Of a DNA stretch of 35,652 nt, positions 1 through 6,904 are shown piece after piece. Both the position numbers and the translations under genes were made by a program. Each line of letters opens with the position of its first letter. The stretch's first letter is position 1. Source of the DNA: a virus. The notes under the pieces are model-generated. The model was not told where the DNA came from. It saw nothing but the letters and a program-made list of their open reading frames with translations, and ran no database searches. The stretch covers positions 1 to 35,652 of the IMG/VR virus record IMGVR_UViG_3300027741_000150. One strand, 5' to 3'.

Positions 1-17
1 AATTGAATTTTACCCAT
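1..17. repeat. Terminal direct repeat, left copy
   Basis: The first 17 bases (AATTGAATTTTACCCAT) are identical to the last 17 (35636-35652). Because an open reading frame continues in phase across the join, the simplest reading is an overlap left when a circular molecule, or a circularly permuted headful-packaged genome, was linearised during assembly. The unique length is then 35635 bases. It is too short to be a typical functional terminal repeat of a T7-like phage. Confidence 0.85.
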
Positions 18-212
18 ATCGCCCAAGGCTGGCAAATCATCCTGAACAGCCAATGCCATATCAGCGCGGCACAGGTCGCCTTGTGCCTCGATTGGCTCAA
101 GACGTGCCGCTTGGTTAAAACCCCCGAACATTTGGATAGCTATGCCGACAAGCTAGGCTATACCGCCCTAGCCGCCGAGATAGCCACGAAAGGACAAACC
201 AATGACGGATGA
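1..212 (+). CDS. DUF6378-like protein, C-terminal part (gene crosses the circular junction)
   Basis: This is the 3' part of a 95-residue protein whose start codon is at 35560. Joined across the 17-base overlap, the frame is uninterrupted. The protein resembles the DUF6378 family of small phage proteins, which have a characteristic ending in which a run of helices leads to a conserved stretch of the type D-x-x-x-D-x-x-G-Y-x-A-x-x-A-E-I. Here that reads as DSYADKLGYTALAAEIA near the C terminus. Family function is unknown. It overlaps the next gene by 11 bases, so translation is probably coupled. Function is not inferred beyond family resemblance. Confidence 0.8.
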   Translation, partial: LNFTHIAQGWQIILNSQCHISAAQVALCLDWLKTCRLVKTPEHLDSYADKLGYTALAAEIATKGQTNDG

Positions 213-525
213 AATCGTTAATGACTGGCTTGTAAATGGATGGTCACAAACACAAGAGGAAAAACCAATGCCCTATGAAACATTTCCCGACGCCGAGCCA
301 CTAACGCCGGAAGAATACGCCGAATTGAACGCCGATAAGGAATGGGCGCATCTAATCACCGAGATTGACGGCAAGTTTTACAATGACGAAGACCTATACA
401 AATGCGCCGAATGTGAAGAACCGTTTGCCGAGAAGGTAAACATAAACGACGACGGCAATTGCGCCCTTTGCGCCCAAGACCTAATCGACGAGGCTGACCA
501 CCAACGCCAAGAGAGGCCCTGGTAA
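202..525 (+). CDS. Small acidic zinc-ribbon protein
   Basis: A 107-residue acidic protein with two CxxC pairs (CAEC about residue 68 and CALC about residue 88), the pattern of a small zinc ribbon or treble-clef finger. The start at 202 has AAAGGA eight bases upstream and overlaps the preceding gene by 11 bases. An alternative in-frame ATG at 269, giving a product that begins MPYETFPD, also has a well-spaced GAGG. A shorter form lacking 22 residues is therefore possible. No specific family is recognised. In the early operon such proteins often bind nucleic acid or host proteins, but that is only an inference from position. Confidence 0.7.
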   Translation: MTDEIVNDWLVNGWSQTQEEKPMPYETFPDAEPLTPEEYAELNADKEWAHLITEIDGKFYNDEDLYKCAECEEPFAEKVNINDDGNCALCAQDLIDEADHQRQERPW

Positions 526-653
526 TGCGCAAACCTAATTCATTCGTTCGCGGCTTGCTTATCGCGGCCAGGATCGGGGTCGGCCTAGGAATTGGCGGCG
601 GTTTAGCCCTGTCAATGGTTTGGCTATTCATCGAGGGCTGGCGTTATGTCTGA
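525..653 (+). CDS. 42-residue single-pass membrane microprotein
   Basis: A short frame starting at ATG 525, whose A is the last base of the previous stop (TAATG), and ending at TGA 651-653 inside the next gene. GAGAGG lies about eight bases upstream. The product begins MRKPNSFVRG, then has a glycine-rich hydrophobic segment (about residues 9-34, with GxGxGxGGG spacing) and a short polar tail ending EGWRYV. This fits one membrane helix with a positively charged N terminus. The perfect stop/start overlaps on both sides support real translation. Function unknown. Confidence 0.6.
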   Translation: MRKPNSFVRGLLIAARIGVGLGIGGGLALSMVWLFIEGWRYV

Positions 654-870
654 CGAACCCAAGACCGAATATAAATACATGCACAAAGTCCCGCGAGGCG
701 TCAAACACGGCCACGCCAAATTGAACGAGGAAAAGGTCAGGCATATCCGGGCGTCATATGTACCAGACAGCCACAGCAAGGGCTTTGCGGCATTCGCTAG
801 GCGCTATGGCGTCAATTGTAAGACCGTTCGACAAGCCTATCTAGGCGAAACCTGGAGCCACGTGAAATGA
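646..870 (+). CDS. Small HTH DNA-binding protein (homing-endonuclease-associated type)
   Basis: A 74-residue basic protein. Residues about 18-72 follow the pattern G-x-x-H-x-x-A-K-L-x-E-E-x-V-x-x-I-R, then a helix-turn-helix (FAAFARRYGVNCKTVRQAYLG) and a W-x-H-V ending. This is the layout of the HTH segments attached to HNH homing endonucleases (NUMOD/IENR-like), but no nuclease domain is present. It is probably a free-standing DNA-binding protein. It overlaps the preceding microprotein by 8 bases and the next gene by ATGA. Confidence 0.7.
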   Translation: MSDEPKTEYKYMHKVPRGVKHGHAKLNEEKVRHIRASYVPDSHSKGFAAFARRYGVNCKTVRQAYLGETWSHVK

Positions 871-1136
871 CCGACGATATGAAAACTGATCTAGCCGAAA
901 TGATGGACCACCTGAACGACATGGTCGATGAGCATGAGCGCCAGGTTTACGCGATGGCGATGGAGCACCTGATTATGACGGCGCTCAATGACGCCAAGAT
1001 TAGCCTGTTAATTAAGGCCCTGGCGACTATCCAAGAAATTACGGACGATTCAGAGGCCCATGATATCGCGGCCAGTGCAATCAACGCGGTCAAGGCCGTC
1101 CAATACGAACCGCCAGCTAAGGAGCAAATCAATTGA
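867..1136 (+). CDS. Hypothetical helical early protein
   Basis: An 89-residue, mostly helical, methionine-rich acidic protein beginning MTDDMKTDLAEMMDHLNDM. It starts in an ATGA overlap with the HTH gene, with GGAG about nine bases upstream. No family is recognised. The ordered overlap in the operon supports expression. Near its end the message carries AAGGAG, which could serve a TTG start at 1133. Confidence 0.65.
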   Translation: MTDDMKTDLAEMMDHLNDMVDEHERQVYAMAMEHLIMTALNDAKISLLIKALATIQEITDDSEAHDIAASAINAVKAVQYEPPAKEQIN

Positions 1137-1180
1137 TAGACCCAAGCGAAACCTATCAAAACCTATTGCGCCGCCTGTAA
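1133..1180 (+). CDS. Possible 15-residue peptide with a strong ribosome-binding site
   Basis: AAGGAG at 1119-1124 lies exactly eight bases upstream of a TTG codon (1133) that overlaps the previous stop (TTGA). The frame encodes 15 residues (MIDPSETYQNLLRRL if TTG is read as Met) before TAA at 1178-1180. It could be a real micropeptide or a coupling leader that keeps ribosomes on the message up to the next start at 1196. Only the ribosome-binding site and the overlap support it. Confidence 0.3.
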   Translation: MIDPSETYQNLLRRL

Positions 1181-1195
1181 ACCAAGGAACAACCA

Positions 1196-1285
1196 ATGAG
1201 CCATATCGAAAATGTGATTCTTTATTTCTGCGCCTTTGTGAACGGCATTAGCGTAGGCATCCTGATCGGACGGTGGAACAAATGA
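1196..1285 (+). CDS. 29-residue membrane microprotein
   Basis: A short frame with AAGGA seven bases before ATG 1196 and an ATGA overlap with the next gene at its 3' end. The product begins MSHIENV, is hydrophobic from about residue 6 to 25 and ends GRWNK, so it should form one membrane helix with a short basic tail. It sits in an unbroken chain of overlapping early genes. Function unknown. Small membrane peptides in early phage operons often act on host envelope proteins, but nothing here identifies a target. Confidence 0.55.
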   Translation: MSHIENVILYFCAFVNGISVGILIGRWNK

Positions 1286-1449
1286 CACGCGAAGAAGAAG
1301 ATAAACAAGAACTATACCGCCTAAAGCGCCGCTTATGGGCCATAGCCACGGGCAAGCCGTATTTAGAGGACGGCGGCGTAAGGGGCGGGCGTTCAGGCGA
1401 TGCAGCCCCGCGTGAAGCGGATACAGACAAGGAAGGGAGCAATTTCTGA
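1282..1449 (+). CDS. Hypothetical 55-residue charged early protein
   Basis: Starts in an ATGA overlap at 1282 and stops at 1447-1449 in a TGATG overlap with the next gene. The product begins MTREEEDKQELYRLKRRLW, a short charged helix, and continues into a disordered-looking G/R/D-rich tail. No family is recognised. The tail codes for the purine-rich run AAGGAAGGGAG, which serves as the ribosome-binding site of the gene at 1449. Confidence 0.55.
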   Translation: MTREEEDKQELYRLKRRLWAIATGKPYLEDGGVRGGRSGDAAPREADTDKEGSNF

Positions 1450-1637
1450 TGAGTTTCCAGACCGTTGAAGACATGCAGGAACGCTTGCATAACCTATGCG
1501 ACGAAATCGATTGCTTGAAATATGAATTGGAAAAGGCCGCATCTGATGAGCGGGCCAAAATCGTGGATTGGCTGCGAAAAGATAGCATTCTTGATTGGTT
1601 AGCCGACGAAATTGAAGCAGGAGATTACCTGAAATGA
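1449..1637 (+). CDS. Tandem micro-paralogue 1 (WLR / IEAG-LK module)
   Basis: A 62-residue protein: an N-terminal coiled-coil-like helix (about residues 1-32), then ERAKIVDWLR, a variable spacer and the ending DEIEAGDYLK. The C-terminal half is shared with the two following genes, which makes this the first of three tandem relatives. The last codons contain GGAG, and the stop overlaps the next ATG (ATGA). The module resembles a short segment seen in small alphaproteobacterial phage proteins, but I cannot name a family or function. Confidence 0.65.
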   Translation: MSFQTVEDMQERLHNLCDEIDCLKYELEKAASDERAKIVDWLRKDSILDWLADEIEAGDYLK

Positions 1638-1798
1638 GCAATTATACGCCGGAAGACAGTGTGCCGGTGGTCGCGCACAAGACAGGTGTGGCGCAGGGCA
1701 GGGCACTGGAGCGCAAGTTAATCGTGGCTTGGCTGCGAAGTGAGGCGGGGGTTGAGTGGATATGTGAAGACATAGAAGCAGGGGAGCATCTGAAATGA
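1634..1798 (+). CDS. Tandem micro-paralogue 2
   Basis: A 54-residue frame starting in an ATGA overlap at 1634. The N terminus is unrelated to that of its upstream neighbour. From about residue 26 it carries the same module: LERKLIVAWLR, spacer, EDIEAGEHLK. GGGGAG within the IEAGE codons lies eight bases before the next ATG, so the conserved peptide and the next ribosome-binding site are the same bases. GC content is clearly higher than in paralogue 3, so the copies are not recent identical duplications. Function unknown. Confidence 0.6.
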   Translation: MSNYTPEDSVPVVAHKTGVAQGRALERKLIVAWLRSEAGVEWICEDIEAGEHLK

Positions 1799-1974
1799 TG
1801 GGCGCTGTTATAACTAAAATCATTAAAAAAATAAAATTCAGTGCATTCTTTTTGGGTTTAGATGTTGGCAGGAAAGTTGAGCGAGCAAAAATTATAGCTT
1901 GGTTGCGGAATGGTAATGATTTTTATGCTCAGGCATGGGCCAGAGATATTAAAGCAGAAAGGCACCTGAAATGA
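1795..1974 (+). CDS. Tandem micro-paralogue 3, AT-rich
   Basis: A 59-residue frame from ATG 1795 (a second ATG at 1798 is equally possible), overlapping paralogue 2 by ATGA. The N-terminal half is basic and hydrophobic (TKIIKKIKFSAFFLGLD) and could associate with membrane. The C-terminal half repeats the module as VERAKIIAWLR, spacer, RDIKAERHLK. Base composition is much more AT-rich than in flanking genes, suggesting separate acquisition. AAAGG in the KAER codons lies eight bases before the next ATG at 1971. Confidence 0.6.
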   Translation: MMGAVITKIIKKIKFSAFFLGLDVGRKVERAKIIAWLRNGNDFYAQAWARDIKAERHLK

Positions 1975-2135
1975 GCGAACCAGGCACACCGGAACATTTC
2001 GCGGCCATAGGGGCCAAGGGCGGCGCTACCAAGGGCGCGACAAAGAGCCGGGGCGATAGCGCTTATTATGCCGCCCTGGTCGCCAAGCGCAAGAACAGGC
2101 GCGGCGGCAATAGCAAGCCATTGGAGACGGTATGA
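1971..2135 (+). CDS. Small basic KGG-like protein
   Basis: A 54-residue, GC-rich, basic protein, starting in an ATGA overlap and ending in an ATGA overlap with the methyltransferase-like gene. It reads PEHFAAIGAKGGATKGATK, then SAYYAALVAKRKNRRGG. The repeated aromatic-x-x-x-G-x-K-G-G or A-x-K-R pattern resembles short KGG stress-type proteins. It is probably nucleic-acid binding because of its charge, but that is inferred. Confidence 0.55.
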   Translation: MSEPGTPEHFAAIGAKGGATKGATKSRGDSAYYAALVAKRKNRRGGNSKPLETV

Positions 2136-2731
2136 GGGTGCTGGTGGCTTGCGAATATAGCGGGACCGTAAGGGACGCGTTCCGTGCAAAAGGGCACGAC
2201 GCATGGTCTTGCGACTTATTGCCGACCGACGCTGACCCTGCATGGCATTATGAGGGTGATATTTTTGATATCATTATGGATGATTGGGACCTGATGATAG
2301 CCCACCCGCCCTGCACCTATCTTTGCAATATGGGCGTTTGGTGGAATCATAAGCGGCCAGAGCGTTGGCCCTTGACTTATGAAGCCGCTGAATTTGTTCA
2401 ACGCCTGGCGGATGCGCCAATTGCCAAAATAGCCATCGAAAACCCAATAGGTTGGCTTAATAAGAATTGGCGCAAACCAAGCCAGATCATTCAGCCTTGG
2501 CAATATGGGCATGAAGCAAACAAACCAACTTGCCTATGGCTTAAAGATTTGCCTTTATTGGAGCCAACCAAAATTGTTGGAAAGGGCGAGTTTTACGTTA
2601 AGAAAAACGGCAACCGAATGAGCAAATGGTCACACATAACCAGCGGAACCAATAAAAACCGTTGGAAAATAGCCGCAACTACTTTTTCTGGTATCGCTAA
2701 CGCAATGGCGGACCAATGGGGAACCACATGA
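2132..2731 (+). CDS. Cytosine-C5-methyltransferase-like protein, short form
   Basis: A 199-residue protein with the order of motifs of C5 DNA methyltransferases. A SAM-binding start (VLVACEYSGTVRDAF, residues 3-17) is followed by SCDLLP (26-31), the motif IV PPC (59-61), the motif VI ENP (103-105) and a motif-VIII-like KPTCLWLKDLP (131-141). It is far shorter than bacterial Dcm-type enzymes (over 300 residues) and lacks an evident target-recognition domain. Activity and specificity are therefore uncertain, although stand-alone short forms are common in phages. It probably methylates phage or host DNA. It is coupled to the GcrA gene by ATGA. Confidence 0.75.
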   Translation: MRVLVACEYSGTVRDAFRAKGHDAWSCDLLPTDADPAWHYEGDIFDIIMDDWDLMIAHPPCTYLCNMGVWWNHKRPERWPLTYEAAEFVQRLADAPIAKIAIENPIGWLNKNWRKPSQIIQPWQYGHEANKPTCLWLKDLPLLEPTKIVGKGEFYVKKNGNRMSKWSHITSGTNKNRWKIAATTFSGIANAMADQWGTT

Positions 2732-3279
2732 CAGACGTTTTCTGGACGCAAGAACGCATCGACCAAATGGTTCAGCTATATTTAGATGGCAACAGCGCCA
2801 CCGAGATTGCCAGGATCATTGGTGCGCCTACTCGCAACATGATTTGCGGCAAAATTCACCGGATGAAACTGCGCGGCGTTATTGATATCGCCAAGCGGGT
2901 TTATAGACCCACCATCTCGGTACCCAAGATCAAATTATGGAAGGCACCTAAGGCCGAAGCTATCAAGCCCAAGCCTACTCTTAAAAAGGAGGTTGTTGCT
3001 ATGGTTGTTAACAATGAACCCCGCGGCCTGTTTGCCGCCACGCTAACAAGGATCAGACCCAATGGATGCAGATATATCGCCGAAGCCGTGTCCTATGGCG
3101 ATATGGATCAGGCCGTCATGTGCGGTGACACAAAAATCGAAGGGTCGTCTTATTGCGCTCACCACAAAAAACTTTGCTACAGCGACCTGACCCCGGCTGA
3201 ATACAAGCGCAAGAATCTATCGCTTAATCGCGGGGTTATGTGGAAGTTCAATCAAGGGCGAGCCACAAGGGCGGGTTAA
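2728..3279 (+). CDS. GcrA-family cell-cycle transcription regulator
   Basis: A 183-residue protein. Residues 5-48 (WTQERIDQMVQLYLDGNSA, then IIGAPTRNMICGKIHRM) match the GcrA N-terminal HTH. Residues about 112-151 (NGCRYIAEA, MCGDTKIEGSSYCAHH) match the C-terminal Cys/His-rich sigma70-interacting part. In Caulobacter GcrA binds sigma70-RNA polymerase and activates promoters carrying CcrM-methylated GANTC sites. A phage copy could redirect host transcription. The start at 2728 is preferred over 2716 because of the ATGA overlap and GGGGA six bases upstream. A C-terminal extension (about residues 152-183) is basic. The stop overlaps the convergent helicase stop. Confidence 0.88.
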   Translation: MTDVFWTQERIDQMVQLYLDGNSATEIARIIGAPTRNMICGKIHRMKLRGVIDIAKRVYRPTISVPKIKLWKAPKAEAIKPKPTLKKEVVAMVVNNEPRGLFAATLTRIRPNGCRYIAEAVSYGDMDQAVMCGDTKIEGSSYCAHHKKLCYSDLTPAEYKRKNLSLNRGVMWKFNQGRATRAG

Positions 3280-5186
3280 TCTACCCGCCCCCATACCCCT
3301 ATTCCGAAACTACGAATCATTCCGGCCCGGTGCAGTTTATCAAGGGAACGCTTGACCCCTTGATAGATTGCCCGGTCGCTTTCTTCTGAGCCTTTCCCCG
3401 CTTCCTCGCGCATATCTTTTTCTGTTACTTGGCGCTTGTCGGGCATAAGGCCAAGAATCATCGAATCATATTTGCTGGCCTTGAACGACTTAGGCCCGCC
3501 GCCAGCTTCATCATGCGCCGCGACCAATGACGATATTTCGTCCCCGTCGCTATCTTCGCCCAACACAAGCCGCGTCATGTTGAAAAACAGGTCATCCACC
3601 TTATCGCCGTCTTTCATCTTATGGACGCCCACCTTGGCCCGCGATGCCTCTGGATCGGGCTTGAACACGCCTAAAATGAAGTCCAGGTTGGCCGTGATAG
3701 CAGACGAACCACGGGGACGCTCGGCGGCGCTATGGCCTGTATGGTGAATGACAATAACCGTACAGTTAAACGCCGCTCGGATTTCGCTGTTGATCATGCG
3801 CAGATATGTCCCAATATCGCTGGACGAATTTTCGTCGCCGCTGAATGTTTGGGACAGGGTGTCGATAATCACCACGCTAGGCGGCTGAGGAAACTTGGCA
3901 ATAGCCGCTTTCAAATGCGCCATTTCATCTTGGGCCGTTAAAAGAAAAGGCGTGATGCAAATATGCATGTTATTGGTTTCGACTAACCCAAACTGATTGC
4001 GCCAGGCTTTCAAACGGCGGCTAATACCTGCCCCGCCTTCCGCAGCGATATAGGCAACCGGGCCTTGCTTGGTTCTAAGACCTGCCCAGTCCATGCCGTG
4101 CGCGATATGCAGGGCCATATCAATCGCGATAAAAGATTTATACGTCCCTGACGCACCAAAGATCATGCCCATGCTATCCTCGGGCACCAAACCCTTGACT
4201 AGCCAGCGGACATTCTTTGTCATCTCCTCCAATTGTTCTTCAGAGACAAACACGTCGCCCTGCAACGCTTCCTGACGGGCAGGAGCATATTTTTCGGCTG
4301 ATGTTACCATTCTTGATAACTCTGAGCCGTAGCGGGCTTCCCAACGAGCAAACTCCTCACTCGTTGATTCGGGTTGGATCGCTAGCATGAGGGAACGAAG
4401 GTTATTCACCACCGCGCCAGGTGCCATACCCGCTGCAACCATTGCCGCCGAAAGTTTCATGAGCGGATCGTGATACGACCGTTCGTCTAGGTTTGGGTTG
4501 ATCAGATTTCTGTACAGGTCTACTGCTGTGCCTGTTGAATTGTTTAGGTTTTGTGTTTTTGTAGGGGTCGTGTTTATGTTTTGGCGGATTTCCTCGAGGT
4601 CAAGCCCAAACGTGGCGACCGCATCCGCTAAAGTATATGTGGCGTTTGTTTTGTAATAGATGATTTTGGTTTGGAATGTGCCAGTGTCGCGCTGTTTGGT
4701 GTTGCAACCGACAGGCAAGCGCCCGTAGCGCACTACGTTATTGCCGCTAGAATCGGCATTGATGAGCTTGCTAGAGGCCATAACCTGCAAGACCGCATCT
4801 AGAAGCGGCCTATTAGCAGTGTCGGGGTCGGTTGCGTCCAGAAATATTCCGATCTGGTGATTGCCAGGCGAGGTCTCAAAAATATATGACGGGTTCCCAA
4901 AAAGATCATCTGGGCTAGCGTCATCCGCCAACAAGACGGCCATGCGTAAGAAGCAATCTTTGGACCGCCGTTTCTTGTCCGTTGTTCCCATAATGGAAAC
5001 ACAGAAGAAATTGTTATTGCTTTCCCTCCGATCAATTAGAGATCGGTGCGCCGGGGTATCCATATACGGGTTGCCAGACCAAGCGCCCGGCTCGCTCTGA
5101 TTTGGATCAGATGCAAAGCTTGTCGTCCAGCCATAGGTATCCCGCAGTCGCCCATAGGCGACGGATAGGAACTCTGAATTAAGCAT
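3276..5186 (-). CDS. RepA-type replicative helicase with N-terminal primase-like domain
   Basis: A 636-residue protein. Residues about 1-200 look like a RepB-type primase fold: DDASPDDL, then ETSPGNHQIGIFLD, then VVRYGRLPVGCNTK at 151-164. Residues about 325-510 form a RecA-like hexameric helicase of the RepA/AAA_25 class, with Walker A GASGTYKS (344-351), Walker B VVIIDTLS (438-445), HHTGH (481-485) and a PRGSSAI sensor (491-497). The C-terminal region looks like a winged-helix. It probably unwinds and primes at the origin and recruits host polymerase, since no phage DNA polymerase was seen. It lies 7 bases downstream of the repressor gene in the same operon. Confidence 0.88.
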   Translation of the reverse strand: MLNSEFLSVAYGRLRDTYGWTTSFASDPNQSEPGAWSGNPYMDTPAHRSLIDRRESNNNFFCVSIMGTTDKKRRSKDCFLRMAVLLADDASPDDLFGNPSYIFETSPGNHQIGIFLDATDPDTANRPLLDAVLQVMASSKLINADSSGNNVVRYGRLPVGCNTKQRDTGTFQTKIIYYKTNATYTLADAVATFGLDLEEIRQNINTTPTKTQNLNNSTGTAVDLYRNLINPNLDERSYHDPLMKLSAAMVAAGMAPGAVVNNLRSLMLAIQPESTSEEFARWEARYGSELSRMVTSAEKYAPARQEALQGDVFVSEEQLEEMTKNVRWLVKGLVPEDSMGMIFGASGTYKSFIAIDMALHIAHGMDWAGLRTKQGPVAYIAAEGGAGISRRLKAWRNQFGLVETNNMHICITPFLLTAQDEMAHLKAAIAKFPQPPSVVIIDTLSQTFSGDENSSSDIGTYLRMINSEIRAAFNCTVIVIHHTGHSAAERPRGSSAITANLDFILGVFKPDPEASRAKVGVHKMKDGDKVDDLFFNMTRLVLGEDSDGDEISSLVAAHDEAGGGPKSFKASKYDSMILGLMPDKRQVTEKDMREEAGKGSEESDRAIYQGVKRSLDKLHRAGMIRSFGIGVWGRVD

Positions 5187-5193
5187 TGTGGCC

Positions 5194-5442
5194 TCAGTGA
5201 TGACGGGGTTGGCCTGATAGATCGTAAACGTCGATTCTTATGTTGTGTTTTGAGGCGAATTTTAGAATATTATCCCAATATCGCTGGGGAATGCGGCCTT
5301 CCGTGCCATTGCTTGTTGCCGGGATAAGCCAGCGGCTAACGGCTGATTGCGTAATTTCTAACAGCTCGGCTGTGCGTGTAACGCCGCCAAGTCTTACTAC
5401 GATGTTATAGGCGGGTTCGCACCGCCCCTTGATGGATGCCAT
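5194..5442 (-). CDS. carph-isopro type HTH repressor-like protein
   Basis: An 82-residue DNA-binding protein: YNIVVRLGGVTRTAELLEI, then TQSAVSRWLIP, then GRIPQRYWDNILKFASKHNI. This is the arrangement of Cro/YdaS-like carph-isopro domain proteins. It has an HTH followed by the conserved G-x-I-P-x-x-x-W-x-x-I element that gives the family its name. The start at 5442 was chosen because AGGAG sits seven bases upstream, and a longer 95-residue reading would lack one. It is first in a leftward operon with the helicase and faces the rightward recombination operon, the usual place for a switch repressor. Confidence 0.82.
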   Translation of the reverse strand: MASIKGRCEPAYNIVVRLGGVTRTAELLEITQSAVSRWLIPATSNGTEGRIPQRYWDNILKFASKHNIRIDVYDLSGQPRHH

Positions 5443-5580
5443 GTGTCGTTCTCCTATTTTGAACAACCTTGGAACGTACACGCATCGAATATGTTTTCAA
5501 GCAAAATAAAAATAAAAAATCATATTGCCTTTGCCGCATGATCATGTACCTATTGCGTTGTGAGCAGAAGGAACATGCAA
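5443..5580. promoter_or_regulatory. Divergent regulatory region with a 10-bp palindrome
   Basis: A 138-base AT-rich gap separates the leftward repressor/helicase operon from the rightward recombination operon. It contains the perfect palindrome CATGATCATG at 5537-5546 and a long A/T run (about 5500-5524). Promoter matches are weak: TTGCCT (5525-5530) with a poor -10 on the plus strand, and TTGAAA followed 16 bases later by TACGTT on the minus strand. The position makes this the likely operator of the repressor, but no repeated operator could be confirmed. Confidence 0.45.
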
Positions 5581-5976
5581 ATGACAACCGACGAACAACT
5601 AGAAACTTTAACTATCGCCTGGCTTGATGCCAAGGCAGCAGAAAAAGCGGCCAACAAGAACCGCATCCTCATTGAGGAAGAAATCCTTGCCATTGTCCGA
5701 CCCAATGCAGAAGGCCGTATGAGCCTTAAGCTTGGCGGCGGGTACAAACTGACCCTTGATTCTAAGATGATCTACAAGGGCGATTGTGACGCGCTGGAGG
5801 CCATGTCTGCCGACTGGCCAGCAGAATACCAAGTGGTGCGTACCAAAAAAGACCTCAACGAAACCAAGCTTAAAGAAATCCGCATGTACAGGCCCGAAAT
5901 ATGGCGGCGCATGTCGGATATCATCACCATGAAACCAGCCAAGGTTTCAGTATCAATCGAAAGGATTGAAGAATGA
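5581..5976 (+). CDS. DUF7173-like phage recombination-cluster protein
   Basis: A 131-residue protein. The N-terminal helix (LTIAWLDAKAAEKAANKNRILIEE) and the following beta segment (GRMSLKLGGGYKLTLDSKMIYK) resemble small proteins found beside phage Sak4 and PD-(D/E)XK genes and annotated as DUF7173. Function unknown. The start at 5581 is preferred because AGAAGGA is eight bases upstream. The ATG at 5575 is too close to it, and the GTG at 5560 has no ribosome-binding site. It is the first gene of the recombination operon and overlaps the next by ATGA. Confidence 0.6.
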   Translation: MTTDEQLETLTIAWLDAKAAEKAANKNRILIEEEILAIVRPNAEGRMSLKLGGGYKLTLDSKMIYKGDCDALEAMSADWPAEYQVVRTKKDLNETKLKEIRMYRPEIWRRMSDIITMKPAKVSVSIERIEE

Positions 5977-6164
5977 CCCGGTATATTGCTGATTACAAAA
6001 TTGTTTGTAATTTTGATTTACCAAAAAATAAAGATTTTAATGAAGTAATGTCAAATTATGTGCGTTTGGGAAATTGGGAACCTTTTGGTCCTCCCGTTAT
6101 AGTTTCTCACAACCGCCATTTATACCTTGCACAAGCATTGGTTATTTTTGAAGGAGACGATTAA
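5973..6164 (+). CDS. DUF1737-like small protein
   Basis: A 63-residue protein of the form Y-x-I-V, then a helix (FNEVMSNYVRLGNWEPFGPPVI), then a short loop and LAQALVIFEGDD. The pattern of a small alpha/beta unit with GW-x-x-x-G-x-P and QAL is that of DUF1737. Function unknown. It is noticeably AT-rich relative to both neighbours, overlaps the preceding gene by ATGA and touches the next start by one base (TAATG). Confidence 0.6.
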   Translation: MTRYIADYKIVCNFDLPKNKDFNEVMSNYVRLGNWEPFGPPVIVSHNRHLYLAQALVIFEGDD

Positions 6165-6901
6165 TGGCGTTTGATCTTAAAAGCATCAAGCGAAACGCGA
6201 CAATCGCCGCCCCTCGCGTCATGGTTTATGGTGTCGAGGGGATCGGCAAGACGACGTTTGCTTCTGGTGCGCCTGATCCGATCTTCATCCTCACCGAGGA
6301 TGGCCTAGGATCATTGGACATTGCCCATTTCCCTTTGGCATCTAATGCCGAGGACGTTATGGACGCAATCGCCACGCTATACAGCGAGGAACACGCTTTC
6401 CAGACGGTGGTAGTTGATAGCCTAGATTGGCTAGAGGCTATGATCCAGAAGGAAATCGAATCCAAGTATGACGCCAAAGACCTGGCCTATGGCAAAGGCG
6501 CTATCATTGCGGCGCAGAAGTGGCGTGATGTTCTGGATGGCCTGAATGCCTTGCGTAATGATAAGGGCATGACGGTTATTCTGCTGGCCCATACCGCTAT
6601 CAAGCGTTTCGATAGCCCAGAAGTCGAGCCATACGACCGCTACCAGCCTAAGCTACAGGAGCGTTCCAGTTCCGTTGTACGCGAATGGGCGGATGCCGTA
6701 CTGTTTGCCAACTACAAAACCATCGTTAAGAAAGACGATGTGGGATTCAACAAGACGAGCAACCGGGGAATTTCCACGGGCGAAAGATTGTTGTTTACGA
6801 GCGAGCGTCCAGCCTATATGGCCAAGAACCGCTACAGCCTGCCAGACACCATACCAATGATCTGGTCAGAATTTTCAAACTCCATCAAAAAGGGAAACTA
6901 A
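6164..6901 (+). CDS. Sak4-like RecA-fold ATPase (recombinase)
   Basis: A 245-residue single-domain RecA-like ATPase with Walker A GVEGIGKTT (23-31) and Walker B VVVDS (82-86), followed by a conserved HT and a basic C-terminal part. Family AAA_24 / Sak4: in phages these pair with an SSB to anneal or exchange single strands. The immediately downstream DUF669 protein is the expected SSB-like partner. Length is normal for the family. The product probably acts in phage DNA recombination and recombination-dependent replication. Confidence 0.85.
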   Translation: MAFDLKSIKRNATIAAPRVMVYGVEGIGKTTFASGAPDPIFILTEDGLGSLDIAHFPLASNAEDVMDAIATLYSEEHAFQTVVVDSLDWLEAMIQKEIESKYDAKDLAYGKGAIIAAQKWRDVLDGLNALRNDKGMTVILLAHTAIKRFDSPEVEPYDRYQPKLQERSSSVVREWADAVLFANYKTIVKKDDVGFNKTSNRGISTGERLLFTSERPAYMAKNRYSLPDTIPMIWSEFSNSIKKGN

Positions 6902-6904
6902 ATC

